Part shown: positions 25,303-37,767 of the stretch, one piece after another | How the letters are laid out: each line of letters begins with the position of its first letter | How positions within the stretch are numbered: position 1 is the stretch's first letter | Assembly: GCF_014280435.1 (NCBI RefSeq) | Contig: NZ_CP060388.1 | Location: 3,547,501 to 3,611,500 of the forward strand | DNA length: 64,000 bases | Direction: 5' to 3' | DNA from: Sphingobium sp. KCTC 72723 | GTDB taxonomy: Bacteria > Pseudomonadota > Alphaproteobacteria > Sphingomonadales > Sphingomonadaceae | Position numbers and translations under genes: made by a program | The notes under the pieces: model-generated | Seen by the model: the letters and a program-made list of their open reading frames with translations, nothing else | Told to the model about the DNA's origin: nothing | Databases searched by the model: none

Positions 25303-27604
25303 TCGCGATTCCGCCTGGAGCGTGCTGCCAAAGCCATCGCACCCGCACGACAGCGCGCATCTGCATGTCACCGGCGCGGCCCGCTATGCCGATGATGGGC
25401 CGGAACCAGCCGACATGCTCCACCTCGCCTTTGGCCAGAGCGCCCATGCCCATGCCCGCATCCTGTCCATGGACCTGTCCGCCGTCTGCGCTGCCGAAGG
25501 CGTCGTGCATGTATTCACCGCCGCCGACATAAGCGGCGCGAACGACGTCAGTCCGGTGGCGGGCGATGACCGGCTACTTGCCGATGGCGAAGTGATCTGC
25601 GTCGGGCAGGCCATTTTTCTGGTCGCCGCCACCAGCCAGCGCGCCGCGCGAAAGGCCGCACGGCTTGGCAAGATCGACTATGAACCGCTGCCCGCTTGCG
25701 TAACGATCGAGGCGGCACAGGCGGCCAACTCGCTCATCGAACCAACCCAGCGCATGGCACGCGGCGACGCCGACGCCGCGCTGACGACTGCGCCGCATCG
25801 CCTGACCGGCAGTTTCGACATGGGCGGACAAGATCATTTCTATCTGGAGGGGCAGGTCGCTGTCGCGACCCCTGGCGAGGATGGCCAGATCCATCTGCTC
25901 AGTTCCACCCAGCATCCCAGCGAAATCCAGCATCTGGTCGCCCATATGCTCCATCGCAGTTCCGCCGACGTGACGGTGGAAGTACGGCGCATGGGCGGTG
26001 CCTTTGGCGGCAAGGAAACGCAGGCCGCCCTGTTCGCCGCCGCCGCCGCACTGGTGGCCGACAAGACCGGCCGCCTGGCCAAATTCCGCTGCGACCGTGA
26101 CGATGACATGGTGATGACCGGCAAGCGCCACGCTTTCCGCATTGGCTATGACGTCGGCTTCGACGTTTCGGGCCATGTGCTGGCGCTGCGCCTGCGCCTT
26201 GCATCCCGCTGTGGTGCTACGGTCGATCTGTCCCCGGCGATCAACGACCGGGCGATGTTCCACGCCGACAATTGCTACTGGCTGCCTGACGTCGAAATCC
26301 TGTCGGAGCGGTTGAAAACCAATACCGTGTCCGACACTGCCTTTCGAGGCTTTGGCGGGCCGCAGGGGATGCTGGCGATAGAGCGGGTGATGGACGATGT
26401 CGCCGCGCATCTGGGTCATGATCCGCTGGATGTGCGGTGCGCCAATCTCTACGGCCCCGGTCGCGATGTCGCCCCCTATGGCATGACCATCGCCGACAAT
26501 ATCGCGCCGCAACTCATCGCCCGGCTGCGCGCCGACGCTCGGTACGACGCCCGCAAGGCCGCGATCGCCGCCTTCAACGCTGCCAGCCCGATCATCAAGA
26601 AGGGGATAGCGCTTACCCCGGTCAAGTTCGGGATCAGCTTCACCACCACCCACCTCAATCAGGCTGGCGCACTGGTGTTGGTCTATGCCGACGGCTCGAT
26701 TCAGATCAACCATGGCGGCACGGAAATGGGCCAGGGTCTGTATATCAAGGTGGCGCAGGTCGTCGCAGACGTGTTCGCCGTGCCGATCGACCGGGTGCGG
26801 ATCACCGCCACCCGCACCGATAAAGTGCCTAATACGTCCGCCACTGCCGCTTCGTCGGGCGCGGATCTGAACGGCATGGCCGCCTATAATGCCGCGATCA
26901 CGATCCGCGACCGGCTCACCGGCTTCCTCGCTCGCACCTTTGGTTGCGCCGACAGCGACGTCCATTTCACACCCGACGGCATCCGCGCGGGGTCCGAATG
27001 CCTGACCTTCGCCCAGCTTTGCCGCAAGGCGCATATCGGCCGCATATCGCTCGCCGCCACCGGCTATTACGCCACCCCCGGCATTGCCTATGATCGCGCC
27101 GCGCATCAGGGTCGCCCCTTCTATTATTTCGCTTATGGCGCGGCGGTGGCGGAAGTCGCGATCGACACGCTGACCGGCGAACATAAGGTGCTGGCCGTCG
27201 ACATCCTTCATGATGTGGGGCGCTCGCTCAATCCAGTGATCGACATCGGCCAGATCGAAGGCGGCTTCATTCAGGGGCAGGGTTGGCTGACGACCGAGGA
27301 ACTGATCTTCGACGGTCAGGGCCGATTGCTTACCCATTCGCCCGCGACCTACAAGATTCCGACCGCATCGGACCGCCCCGCCCATATGACGATCAACCTG
27401 TGGGACGGCGAGAATGTGGAACCGACGATCAACCGATCGAAGGCCGTCGGCGAACCCCCCTTCATGCTCGCTATCTCGGTATTTTCAGCCCTGACCCGCG
27501 CCGTCGCCGCCGCCGCTCCCGATCGCCGCGCGTTGCCGCGCCTCGACGCGCCCGCCACGCCCGAACGCATCCTGCGCGCGGTGACGGAGCATCGCGCCCG
27601 ATGA
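25295..27604 (+). CDS. xdhB: xanthine dehydrogenase molybdopterin-binding subunit
   Basis: 769 residues, normal for XdhB. Visible motifs in order: GQDHFYLEGQVA, RRMGGAFGGKE, AFRGFGGPQG, GTEMGQGLYIK, GGFIQGQGW and KAVGEPP, where Glu720 is the catalytic base acting at molybdenum. It hydroxylates hypoxanthine to xanthine and xanthine to urate. Eight-base overlap with xdhA and four-base overlap with xdhC. Confidence 0.96.
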   Translation: MADRDSAWSVLPKPSHPHDSAHLHVTGAARYADDGPEPADMLHLAFGQSAHAHARILSMDLSAVCAAEGVVHVFTAADISGANDVSPVAGDDRLLADGEVICVGQAIFLVAATSQRAARKAARLGKIDYEPLPACVTIEAAQAANSLIEPTQRMARGDADAALTTAPHRLTGSFDMGGQDHFYLEGQVAVATPGEDGQIHLLSSTQHPSEIQHLVAHMLHRSSADVTVEVRRMGGAFGGKETQAALFAAAAALVADKTGRLAKFRCDRDDDMVMTGKRHAFRIGYDVGFDVSGHVLALRLRLASRCGATVDLSPAINDRAMFHADNCYWLPDVEILSERLKTNTVSDTAFRGFGGPQGMLAIERVMDDVAAHLGHDPLDVRCANLYGPGRDVAPYGMTIADNIAPQLIARLRADARYDARKAAIAAFNAASPIIKKGIALTPVKFGISFTTTHLNQAGALVLVYADGSIQINHGGTEMGQGLYIKVAQVVADVFAVPIDRVRITATRTDKVPNTSATAASSGADLNGMAAYNAAITIRDRLTGFLARTFGCADSDVHFTPDGIRAGSECLTFAQLCRKAHIGRISLAATGYYATPGIAYDRAAHQGRPFYYFAYGAAVAEVAIDTLTGEHKVLAVDILHDVGRSLNPVIDIGQIEGGFIQGQGWLTTEELIFDGQGRLLTHSPATYKIPTASDRPAHMTINLWDGENVEPTINRSKAVGEPPFMLAISVFSALTRAVAAAAPDRRALPRLDAPATPERILRAVTEHRAR

Positions 27605-28517
27605 CCGACTGGCTGGACTGGTTGCGCGCCGTCGCAGGCAAGGAAGCGTGCGCGCTGATCAGCATCGTGGCGAGCGAAGGCTCCGCGCCGCGCGGCGCAG
27701 GTACGCGGATGCTCGTTACCGCCGACACGCTCCATGGCACAATTGGCGGCGGACAGCTTGAATATCGCGCGGTGGAGCAGGCCCGCGCCATTCTGGACCA
27801 TCCACCGGGACATTGGCGGGTGCAGGATTATCCGCTGGGACCGTTGCTGGGACAATGTTGTGGCGGGCGGGTGCGGCTGCTGATCGAGCATATCGCCCCG
27901 ACTGCGATGGACTGGCTGGCGGACGCAGCCGACGAGCGCATCCTCGTTTCGACCTTCATGCCCGACCGGGTGGAACGCCACGTCAACGACCATGCCATCC
28001 CATCCAGCCTGTCGGCGCGCGGCGACCGCCCCCGCACGGGTGACAGCGTGGTGGAGAGCATCGGCCAGCATCGCAGACCGATCTATCTGTTCGGGGCCGG
28101 CCATGTGGGGCAGGCGATTGCCCGCCACGCCGCCAACCTGCCCTTCCGCCTCGCCTGGTTCGACACGCGCCCGGTGTTTGAAACGATCGAAGGCGTCGCC
28201 GTGGTGCCGGAGGCCGCAATCGAGCAATGCGTTGCGGACGCACCCGATGACGCCGCCATTCTCATCCTGACCCACGACCATGCACTGGATTATCGTCTGA
28301 CCCTTGCCGCCGTCCGTCGCCCGCCCTGCGCCTTTACCGGCCTCATAGGTTCCGCCACCAAGGGCGCGCGCTTTCATGCCCGGCTGACGCGCGACGGCAT
28401 CGACGCACAGGCGCGCGCACACCTGACTTCGCCGATCGGCGTGCCGGGCGTCTCGGGCAAGGAACCCGATGTCATCGCCATCGCCGTGCTGGCCCAATTG
28501 CTCCAATTGAGGGCGGT

Positions 28518-28521
<4 letters not shown>
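27601..28521 (+). CDS. xdhC: XdhC molybdenum-cofactor insertion chaperone
   Basis: 306 residues. N-terminal SIVASEGSAPRGAGTRMLV and GGGQLEYRA, the conserved GQCCGG cysteines, and a C-terminal Rossmann part with FGAGHVGQAIA. XdhC binds Moco, presents it for sulfuration and inserts it into XdhB. It is not part of the final enzyme. ATGA overlaps on both sides. Confidence 0.95.
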
Positions 28522-31953
<3,432 letters not shown>

Positions 31954-31962
31954 GATAGGGCC

Positions 31963-32658
31963 ATGACGATCAAGCTCATCTGTCTCGATGCCGACGACAC
32001 GCTGTGGCACAATATGCGGCATTTCAATGCGACCGAAGAAGCGCTGGTGGCCATGCTCCAGCCTTTTGCCGACGCCCATATCGCCCGCGACATGCTCAAC
32101 GCCTGCGAAGGGCGCAATCTCAAACTCTATGGCTATGGCGCGAAGGGTTTCACGCTTTCGATGATCGAAACGGCAGCGGAACTGGCCGGCGACCATCTGT
32201 CCAAAGGGATGATCGAGGATATTCTTGCCGCCGGGCGTGCGCTGCTGGCGCATCCGGTCGATCTGTTTGACGATGTGGCTGACACGCTGGCGGCGCTGGC
32301 TCACCGGGGCCAGTTGGTCCTGGTGACCAAAGGCGACTTGCTGCACCAGGAATCGAAACTGGCTGCCTCAGGCCTGGGCGATCTGTTCAGCGGTATCGAA
32401 ATCGTCAGCGACAAGACGGAAAATACGTTCCGCCGCGTGTTCGGCCAATATAGCGTGGCCGCACATGAAGCGATCATGGCGGGCGATTCCCTGCGGTCGG
32501 ACATTCGCCCCGCGCTGGAGGCCGGTGCGTGGGCCGCCTATATTCCGCAGGAAGGTGCCTGGGTCCATGAAATTGCGGACACGCCGTCCGACCATCCCTG
32601 TTTCCGTCAGCTAGACCGCCTCGCCCAGCTACCCGACGTCATCGACGCGATCGGTTAA
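31963..32658 (+). CDS. HAD-family phosphatase
   Basis: 231 residues. HAD motif I is LDADDTLW, motif II lies in LVLVTKGD, and a late GDSLRSDI is motif IV. A helical cap lies between I and II. Resembles YjjG-like small-molecule phosphatases; a 5'-nucleotidase role would suit the operon but is not proven. It begins nine bases after the nucleoside hydrolase gene and converges with the next minus-strand gene, the two stops overlapping by four bases. Confidence 0.8.
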   Translation: MTIKLICLDADDTLWHNMRHFNATEEALVAMLQPFADAHIARDMLNACEGRNLKLYGYGAKGFTLSMIETAAELAGDHLSKGMIEDILAAGRALLAHPVDLFDDVADTLAALAHRGQLVLVTKGDLLHQESKLAASGLGDLFSGIEIVSDKTENTFRRVFGQYSVAAHEAIMAGDSLRSDIRPALEAGAWAAYIPQEGAWVHEIADTPSDHPCFRQLDRLAQLPDVIDAIG

Positions 32659-33233
32659 AGATCGTCGGCACCCAGCCAATGTTCGGTCTGCGGCGGCAGA
32701 TATTGGGCCATGCGGTCCAGCAGGACTTGCGGATCATTGTCGATCAGCAGCATCGCGCGGTGGCGGGGCTGTAGAAAGCCTTCCTCCACCACGGAGTCAA
32801 TGAAGGTGGACATCGGCGTATAGAAGCCGTTGACGTTGAGCAGCCCGCACGGCTTTTCATGATAGCCAAGCTGCGACCAGCACCAAGCCTCGAATATCTC
32901 CTCAAGCGTGCCGATGCCGCCGGGCAGGCACAGGAATCCGTCGGCAAATTGCGCCATCATCGCCTTGCGCTCGTGCATCGTCTTGACGACGTGCAACTGG
33001 GTCAGCCCCGGATGATCATGCTCCCGCGCGCGCAGCGCTTCGGGAATGACGCCAATCACTTCGCCGCCAGCCGCGCAGACCGTGTCCGCTATCACGCCCA
33101 TGAGCCCGACGGTGCCACCACCGTAGACAAGGCCGATGCCTCGCTGCGCCAGCAACCCGCCGACCCGCTCGGCGGCTTCCCGATAGACCGGGGAATTGCC
33201 GGGCGACGACCCAAGATAGACGCAGATCCGCAT
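32655..33233 (-). CDS. LOG-family nucleoside 5'-monophosphate phosphoribohydrolase
   Basis: 192 residues with the diagnostic PGGIGTLEEIFE motif and GGGTVGLMG near the N terminus. Enzymes of this family (TIGR00730/LOG) split AMP or cytokinin ribotides into base and ribose 5-phosphate. An AAGGGG ribosome site precedes the start. It lies 16 bases after a phosphoribosyltransferase gene that would catalyse the reverse type of reaction, and both follow the LysR gene. Confidence 0.88.
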   Translation of the reverse strand: MRICVYLGSSPGNSPVYREAAERVGGLLAQRGIGLVYGGGTVGLMGVIADTVCAAGGEVIGVIPEALRAREHDHPGLTQLHVVKTMHERKAMMAQFADGFLCLPGGIGTLEEIFEAWCWSQLGYHEKPCGLLNVNGFYTPMSTFIDSVVEEGFLQPRHRAMLLIDNDPQVLLDRMAQYLPPQTEHWLGADDL

Positions 33234-33249
33234 ATTGTCCCCTTCGCTC

Positions 33250-33780
33250 TCAGCCCAGCCGTTCAGGCACGGACAGCGCTTCCTCGACGATCGCGCCCTT
33301 GGTGGCGACCGCTTCCCAGGGGAATACGAACCAGCGCTTATCCTCGTCCCGGTCGATGATCTGCGACCAATAATCTACCGTCACGCGCGACCGGCTGTTG
33401 GTGATGATGACGGCAAAGCGCAGATTGTCCGCCCGACATCCATTGTCCGCCAGCAATTGCCGCACATAATCGATCGTGCCGCCGCTATCGTTTATATCGT
33501 CGATAAACAGCAGGCGCAGCCCCGCGGCACTTTTTGCCGCCACCTTGGCCAGCAGTTCGTCGGCAAAGCCAGGCACCTTGGAACTATGGTCGATCGACAG
33601 CATCGGCAGCGCGGTCTGGTGCGAGATATAGACCGCCGGGACCAGCCCGCCCCGCCCGATGCCGATGACGAAATCCGGCTTCCAGTCGCCTTGTTCGATC
33701 GACTGCGCCAGGCTCTGCACATCGGCCAGAAAAGCGTCGTTGGTAATATAATGAAGTTGTGGCTCAGCCGATTCGTGCAT
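33250..33780 (-). CDS. purine-type phosphoribosyltransferase
   Basis: 176 residues. The PRPP-binding motif is LLFIDDINDSGGT, and GIGRGGLVPAVYIS supplies the substrate loop. Length and motif match bacterial xanthine/guanine phosphoribosyltransferase (Gpt-like) enzymes. It would salvage bases to nucleotides while the neighbouring operon degrades them. It lies 82 bases after the LysR gene. Confidence 0.85.
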   Translation of the reverse strand: MHESAEPQLHYITNDAFLADVQSLAQSIEQGDWKPDFVIGIGRGGLVPAVYISHQTALPMLSIDHSSKVPGFADELLAKVAAKSAAGLRLLFIDDINDSGGTIDYVRQLLADNGCRADNLRFAVIITNSRSRVTVDYWSQIIDRDEDKRWFVFPWEAVATKGAIVEEALSVPERLG

Positions 33781-33862
33781 GACGATATAGTCCGTTGGCG
33801 ATCAGGAAATTAGCCCGTTATCGGGTCTGCACGCATTGGGCAATTGGCAGGGTGCGCTATGC

Positions 33863-34798
33863 TCAGTCTTTGGCAGCCCCATCTATGGATATTGGATAGC
33901 TGAGTTGCGGGAATCCCGTCTCAATTTCCTGCAACACGATTCCCGCCGCATAAGAGGGCGTGCGTGCCGACGCAGTGCATAGCGCCAGCGTCATCGGCCG
34001 CAGGACCGGGTCTGAAATTTTGGTAAAGCACAGGATCCCGCGCCGCACTTCGGTAATGACGTCAAGCGAGGTCAATATGCCGATGCCGACCCCTTGCGTG
34101 ACGAGCGAAGTGATCATCTGGATATTGTCCGACGCAACGGCCCGGTCGATTTCCACCCCCGTTGCCCCTTCCAGCACGCTGATCTGTTCATATACGGCCA
34201 GCGGCTCGGCCGGGACGATCAGCTTGGATCCGACGCAACTGGAAAAGCGCGCTTCCCGCTTCATGCCCAGCGCATGGCCCGTCGGCGTGACGAAGCCCAG
34301 CACGACCTCGACAAAGGCGCGCACCGCCAGATCGCGGACCGTCTGCGGCTCAAAGAAAATGCCGAAATCCACCTCGCCCCGCGCCGTTGCCCGGCGCACG
34401 GCGTCATTTTCCAGCACGCGCACGCCAATCGTGATGCCGGGATATTTGGTCTGGAGCGCCTGAATCGCTGCCGGGATATAGCCTTTGGCCAAAGCGTCGA
34501 TGACCGCGATGTCGACATGCCCACGCTTTAGGCCGCGCAGATCTTCTATCTGCGCGCGGACATCGACCATATTCTTTTGCCACTTGCTGCCCGCCGCCAT
34601 CATGATTTCGCCCGCCGCGGTCAGGCGCAGCCCGGTCGGCAACCGCTCGAATAATGGCATCCCCAGATTGGCTTCGACGTTCAAAATCTGTCGATCGATC
34701 GCGGACGCCGATACATTCAGCTCATCCGCGGCCCGCCGGATCGATCCTAAACGGCCTACTGCTATGAAATAGCGCAGAAATCTTGAAAGCGCCGGCAT
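33863..34798 (-). CDS. LysR-family transcriptional regulator
   Basis: 311 residues with an N-terminal winged helix-turn-helix (FIAVGRLGSIRRAADELNVSASA) and a substrate-binding domain. The ATG is preferred over a GTG six bases upstream because AGGG then lies at normal spacing. It is divergent from the TonB receptor gene and sits between two purine gene sets, so it is the best candidate for control of both. The effector is likely a purine or urate, by inference only. Confidence 0.9.
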   Translation of the reverse strand: MPALSRFLRYFIAVGRLGSIRRAADELNVSASAIDRQILNVEANLGMPLFERLPTGLRLTAAGEIMMAAGSKWQKNMVDVRAQIEDLRGLKRGHVDIAVIDALAKGYIPAAIQALQTKYPGITIGVRVLENDAVRRATARGEVDFGIFFEPQTVRDLAVRAFVEVVLGFVTPTGHALGMKREARFSSCVGSKLIVPAEPLAVYEQISVLEGATGVEIDRAVASDNIQMITSLVTQGVGIGILTSLDVITEVRRGILCFTKISDPVLRPMTLALCTASARTPSYAAGIVLQEIETGFPQLSYPISIDGAAKD

Positions 34799-35238
34799 AC
34801 CCACCCTATTTTTTGCAACACTGCGTCGAATTCATTGCATTTGATCGCATCAGGTCAAGCCCCTAGTTGCAATACACGTCACAGCGCCTTGTGACGTGTC
34901 CGACAGGTCACGGCTGTGCAGATCGTGCGGACAGGGGCTGCGGCATGGCACCGCATGGGGAGAAGCATAGTGACGCAGTTGCACGAGCATAGCCTGCGTC
35001 TTTGCCGCTGTTCGACTGCGGCTGCTCACACGGCGCCCGGCTCTGGTCCTGTCGCGGCATTTACGCACCCGCATCGCCAGAAACCATAAGCCACGATGCA
35101 GACTGCCTGGCCGATGACGAACCACAAGACATGCCCGTAAAAATATAAAATCACACAAGAAAATGGAGAGGAAAAGGAGAATTAACCAGCAGGGCGATCC
35201 TATTTTGCCGCTCCTGCTCAAAGGGGGGTTTTATATAA
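34799..35238. promoter_or_regulatory. divergent regulatory gap, LysR gene / TonB receptor gene
   Basis: This 440-base gap has no convincing gene; a 123-residue minus-strand frame in it is Cys/Arg-rich and lacks a ribosome site. It contains a perfect palindrome at 34874-34899, several TTGCAAC/TTGCAT words between 34811 and 34873, and an AAGGGGGG stretch shortly before the receptor ATG. Dual control of both genes by LysR from here is likely. Confidence 0.5.
34874..34899. repeat. 10-bp perfect inverted repeat in LysR divergent promoter
   Basis: ACACGTCACA and TGTGACGTGT flank a six-base loop. It is 76-101 bases before the LysR start and about 340 before the receptor start. It could be an operator for a second regulator or an RNA hairpin in a leader. 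Confidence 0.6.
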
Positions 35239-37710
35239 ATGGCGAAATTTCACCGATTGCACGCACCGAATAACGGCCGGTCGCACCGCACATTGGCTCT
35301 GATGGCCACCGGGCTGCTGTCCTGCACCGCGCTGACATCGCCGGTTCTGGCCCAGGCACCGGCCCCGGCCGACGCAGCGGAACAAAGTGCCGAAATCGTC
35401 GTCACAGGCGCACTCGAAGCGCTGCCGCTCAAGGATGTCGGCTCCATCTTCGGCTTTAACAAGACACTGCTGGAAACCCCGCGCTCCGCCTCTACCATCA
35501 GCAGCGAACAGATCGAACGCTTTGGTATCACCAACATCTATGATCTGGTCGCGCAATCGCCCGGCACCTTCACCAACAGCTTCTTTGGCGTCGGCGGCGC
35601 GCTCGACATTCGCGGCACGCCCGGCGAAGTCTTTTTCCGTGGCGTTCGCCGTCTCGACAATCCGGGCAACTATCCAACGCCGATCGGCGCGTCCGAACGG
35701 ATCGACATCGTGCGCGGCCCCTCCTCGCCCATTTACGGCCCGTCCAAGACCGGAGGCTACATGAATTTCGTGCCAAAATCGGCGCGCGTCGCCGGTGGCG
35801 CACTGATGAGCGCACCGGAAGGCGAAGTCAGCTATACCCGTGGCAGCTGGGACTATAACGTCCTCAAAGCGCAGGTGCGCGGCCCCGCCAAAATCGGCGC
35901 GACGGAACTGGGCTACAGCCTCTATGCCGAAATCGAGGATTCCGGCAGCTATTACGACAATATGTCGACCAAGCAGACGATCCTGCAAGCTGCCTTCGAC
36001 AGCCAGATCACTGATAGCATCCGCATCGAATTCGGCGGCATGTACCATAATTTCAAGGGTCAGCAGAATGGCGGCTGGAACCGCCTGACGCAGGATCTGG
36101 TGGATAACGGCACCTATATCACCGGCAGCGCCAAGCCGCTCGATACCAATGGCGACGGCCAGCTTTCACAATCGGAATTTCGCGCCGGCGGCAATTTCAA
36201 CCCGTTCGGCACATTTGGCTGCGCCGCTGGCACGGCGACGCCGGGAATATCTGCTGCCAATTTCACCGACGCCTGCCTGAACGCCAGCTTCTCCAATCTG
36301 GCGTTGCAGAATGTCGGCACCACCACGCTTAGTCGCCGCAAAACCCTGACCGGCAAGGACGATCGCCTCGATAACATCGCGAAAACCGGCTATTTCGACA
36401 TCATCTACAATGCCGAGAGCGGGCTTGAAATCAAGAATCAGCTCTTTTACGACGGTATCGAGAATATCAACGAGAACAGCTATGGATTCTCACAATTCCA
36501 CAAATCCTGGGTGATCGAAGACAAGATCGTCGCGTCCAAGACCTTCGACAGTTCGGCCGGCAAATTCTCGTTCCAGCTTTCACCGTCGATCCGCTACACG
36601 AAATTCCTGCACGGCGACGATTTCAACTTTGAATATTTCCACCGTGTCGACCTGACACAGGGCTATACGCCCTTGTCGGACCGGCTGCTTTCGACCGAGT
36701 GCGACTGCAACTATACCAATTATCTCAAGGGCCATTATACCGACCTGGGCTTCGCCGCCCTCACCGATCTCGATTTCAATTTCGGCCTGGATGTCGTCCT
36801 TGGCGCCCGTTACGACAAGGTGAAGGTCAATTCGACCAACATCGTCGAAAAGCTGCAAACCGCGCCCGGCGTCGTGACCGGGAAAGGATCGAAGGGCGGC
36901 TGGTCTTGGAATGCCAGTGCATCCTACAAGCTGCCGTTCGGCGTCATCCCTTATGTAACGGCGTCACGCCAAACCACCGTGATTGCAGGTCAGGGTTCGG
37001 AAATCGACCCCGGCACGGCCGTCGGCGACACATTCCTGACCGCGTCCAAACTGATCGAAGGCGGCATCAAGGGCAGCTTTCTCGACAACATGCTCTACAC
37101 CGCCGTGTCGGTGTATAAGCAGGAGCGGACCGACCATAATATCCAGTCCTCGACCGTCAACCAGTCGGTCGAAACAAAGGGTGTAGAGGCGGAATTCCGC
37201 TGGTCGGTCGACAAGCATTTCCTCATCACTGGTGCCTATACCCACACGGTCGTCACCAATTTGAGCTTCCTCGACGCCGGGACGACTTTCAGCTTCTTTG
37301 GTATCGAAGATCTGATCAACGTGTCCAACCCTGCGGCAACGCTGGGTGGGCAGGTCGGCGGCCTTGTCCCCATTCCCAACAAGGCGGCGGCCGCGCGGGC
37401 GGGCATTCCCAAAAATCTCTACTCGCTGACCGGCACCTATTCGTTCGACAATGGCCTCGCTTTCTCTGCCAGCGTGGTCAAGGTGGACTCGGTCTTTTCG
37501 GGCCAGTCGCGGGTCGTGAAACTGCCTGCCTACACGCTGGTCGATGTGGGGGTTTCCTACGAGATGGACAGTTGGCTGTTCCGTCTGAACGTCAAAAACC
37601 TGACCAACGAAACCTATTATCGCGCCAACTTCACCGAACTGTTCGGCAGCACGATTGTCCTGCCCGAACGGCCACGCAGCTATCAAGCGACGATTTCGTA
37701 TAAATTCTGA
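35239..37710 (+). CDS. TonB-dependent receptor with EF-hand-like loop
   Basis: 823 residues. Signal peptide ends near VLAQA; TonB-box-like EIVVTG follows. Plug motifs include ASTISSEQIERFG and RIDIVRGPSSPIYGPSKTGG, and the barrel ends in ISYKF. Residues 302-313 read DTNGDGQLSQSE, a textbook 12-residue EF-hand calcium loop within an apparent extracellular loop. The gene is divergent from LysR and precedes purine genes on the same strand, so nucleoside, nucleic-acid fragment or purine uptake is a reasonable guess; siderophore import is the alternative. Confidence 0.9.
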   Translation: MAKFHRLHAPNNGRSHRTLALMATGLLSCTALTSPVLAQAPAPADAAEQSAEIVVTGALEALPLKDVGSIFGFNKTLLETPRSASTISSEQIERFGITNIYDLVAQSPGTFTNSFFGVGGALDIRGTPGEVFFRGVRRLDNPGNYPTPIGASERIDIVRGPSSPIYGPSKTGGYMNFVPKSARVAGGALMSAPEGEVSYTRGSWDYNVLKAQVRGPAKIGATELGYSLYAEIEDSGSYYDNMSTKQTILQAAFDSQITDSIRIEFGGMYHNFKGQQNGGWNRLTQDLVDNGTYITGSAKPLDTNGDGQLSQSEFRAGGNFNPFGTFGCAAGTATPGISAANFTDACLNASFSNLALQNVGTTTLSRRKTLTGKDDRLDNIAKTGYFDIIYNAESGLEIKNQLFYDGIENINENSYGFSQFHKSWVIEDKIVASKTFDSSAGKFSFQLSPSIRYTKFLHGDDFNFEYFHRVDLTQGYTPLSDRLLSTECDCNYTNYLKGHYTDLGFAALTDLDFNFGLDVVLGARYDKVKVNSTNIVEKLQTAPGVVTGKGSKGGWSWNASASYKLPFGVIPYVTASRQTTVIAGQGSEIDPGTAVGDTFLTASKLIEGGIKGSFLDNMLYTAVSVYKQERTDHNIQSSTVNQSVETKGVEAEFRWSVDKHFLITGAYTHTVVTNLSFLDAGTTFSFFGIEDLINVSNPAATLGGQVGGLVPIPNKAAAARAGIPKNLYSLTGTYSFDNGLAFSASVVKVDSVFSGQSRVVKLPAYTLVDVGVSYEMDSWLFRLNVKNLTNETYYRANFTELFGSTIVLPERPRSYQATISYKF

Positions 37711-37717
37711 TCGGAAG

Positions 37718-37747
37718 GGGGGACGTCGGGCTGCGCTCGCGTCCCCC
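37718..37747 (+). terminator. hairpin between TonB receptor and NUP gene
   Basis: GGGGGACG and CGTCCCCC pair around a 14-base loop, seven bases after the receptor stop. No T-tract follows, so it may attenuate or stabilise the transcript rather than end it. Confidence 0.4.
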
Positions 37748-37767
37748 TCTCATCGCAAGGACAGACT

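Noticed and set aside
25574..27385. A 603-residue minus-strand frame opposite xdhB
   Set aside because: Antisense shadow of a high-GC gene; xdhB carries all family motifs.
34850..35221. A 123-residue minus-strand frame in the LysR/receptor gap
   Set aside because: Cys/Arg-rich, no ribosome site, and it spans the regulatory palindrome.
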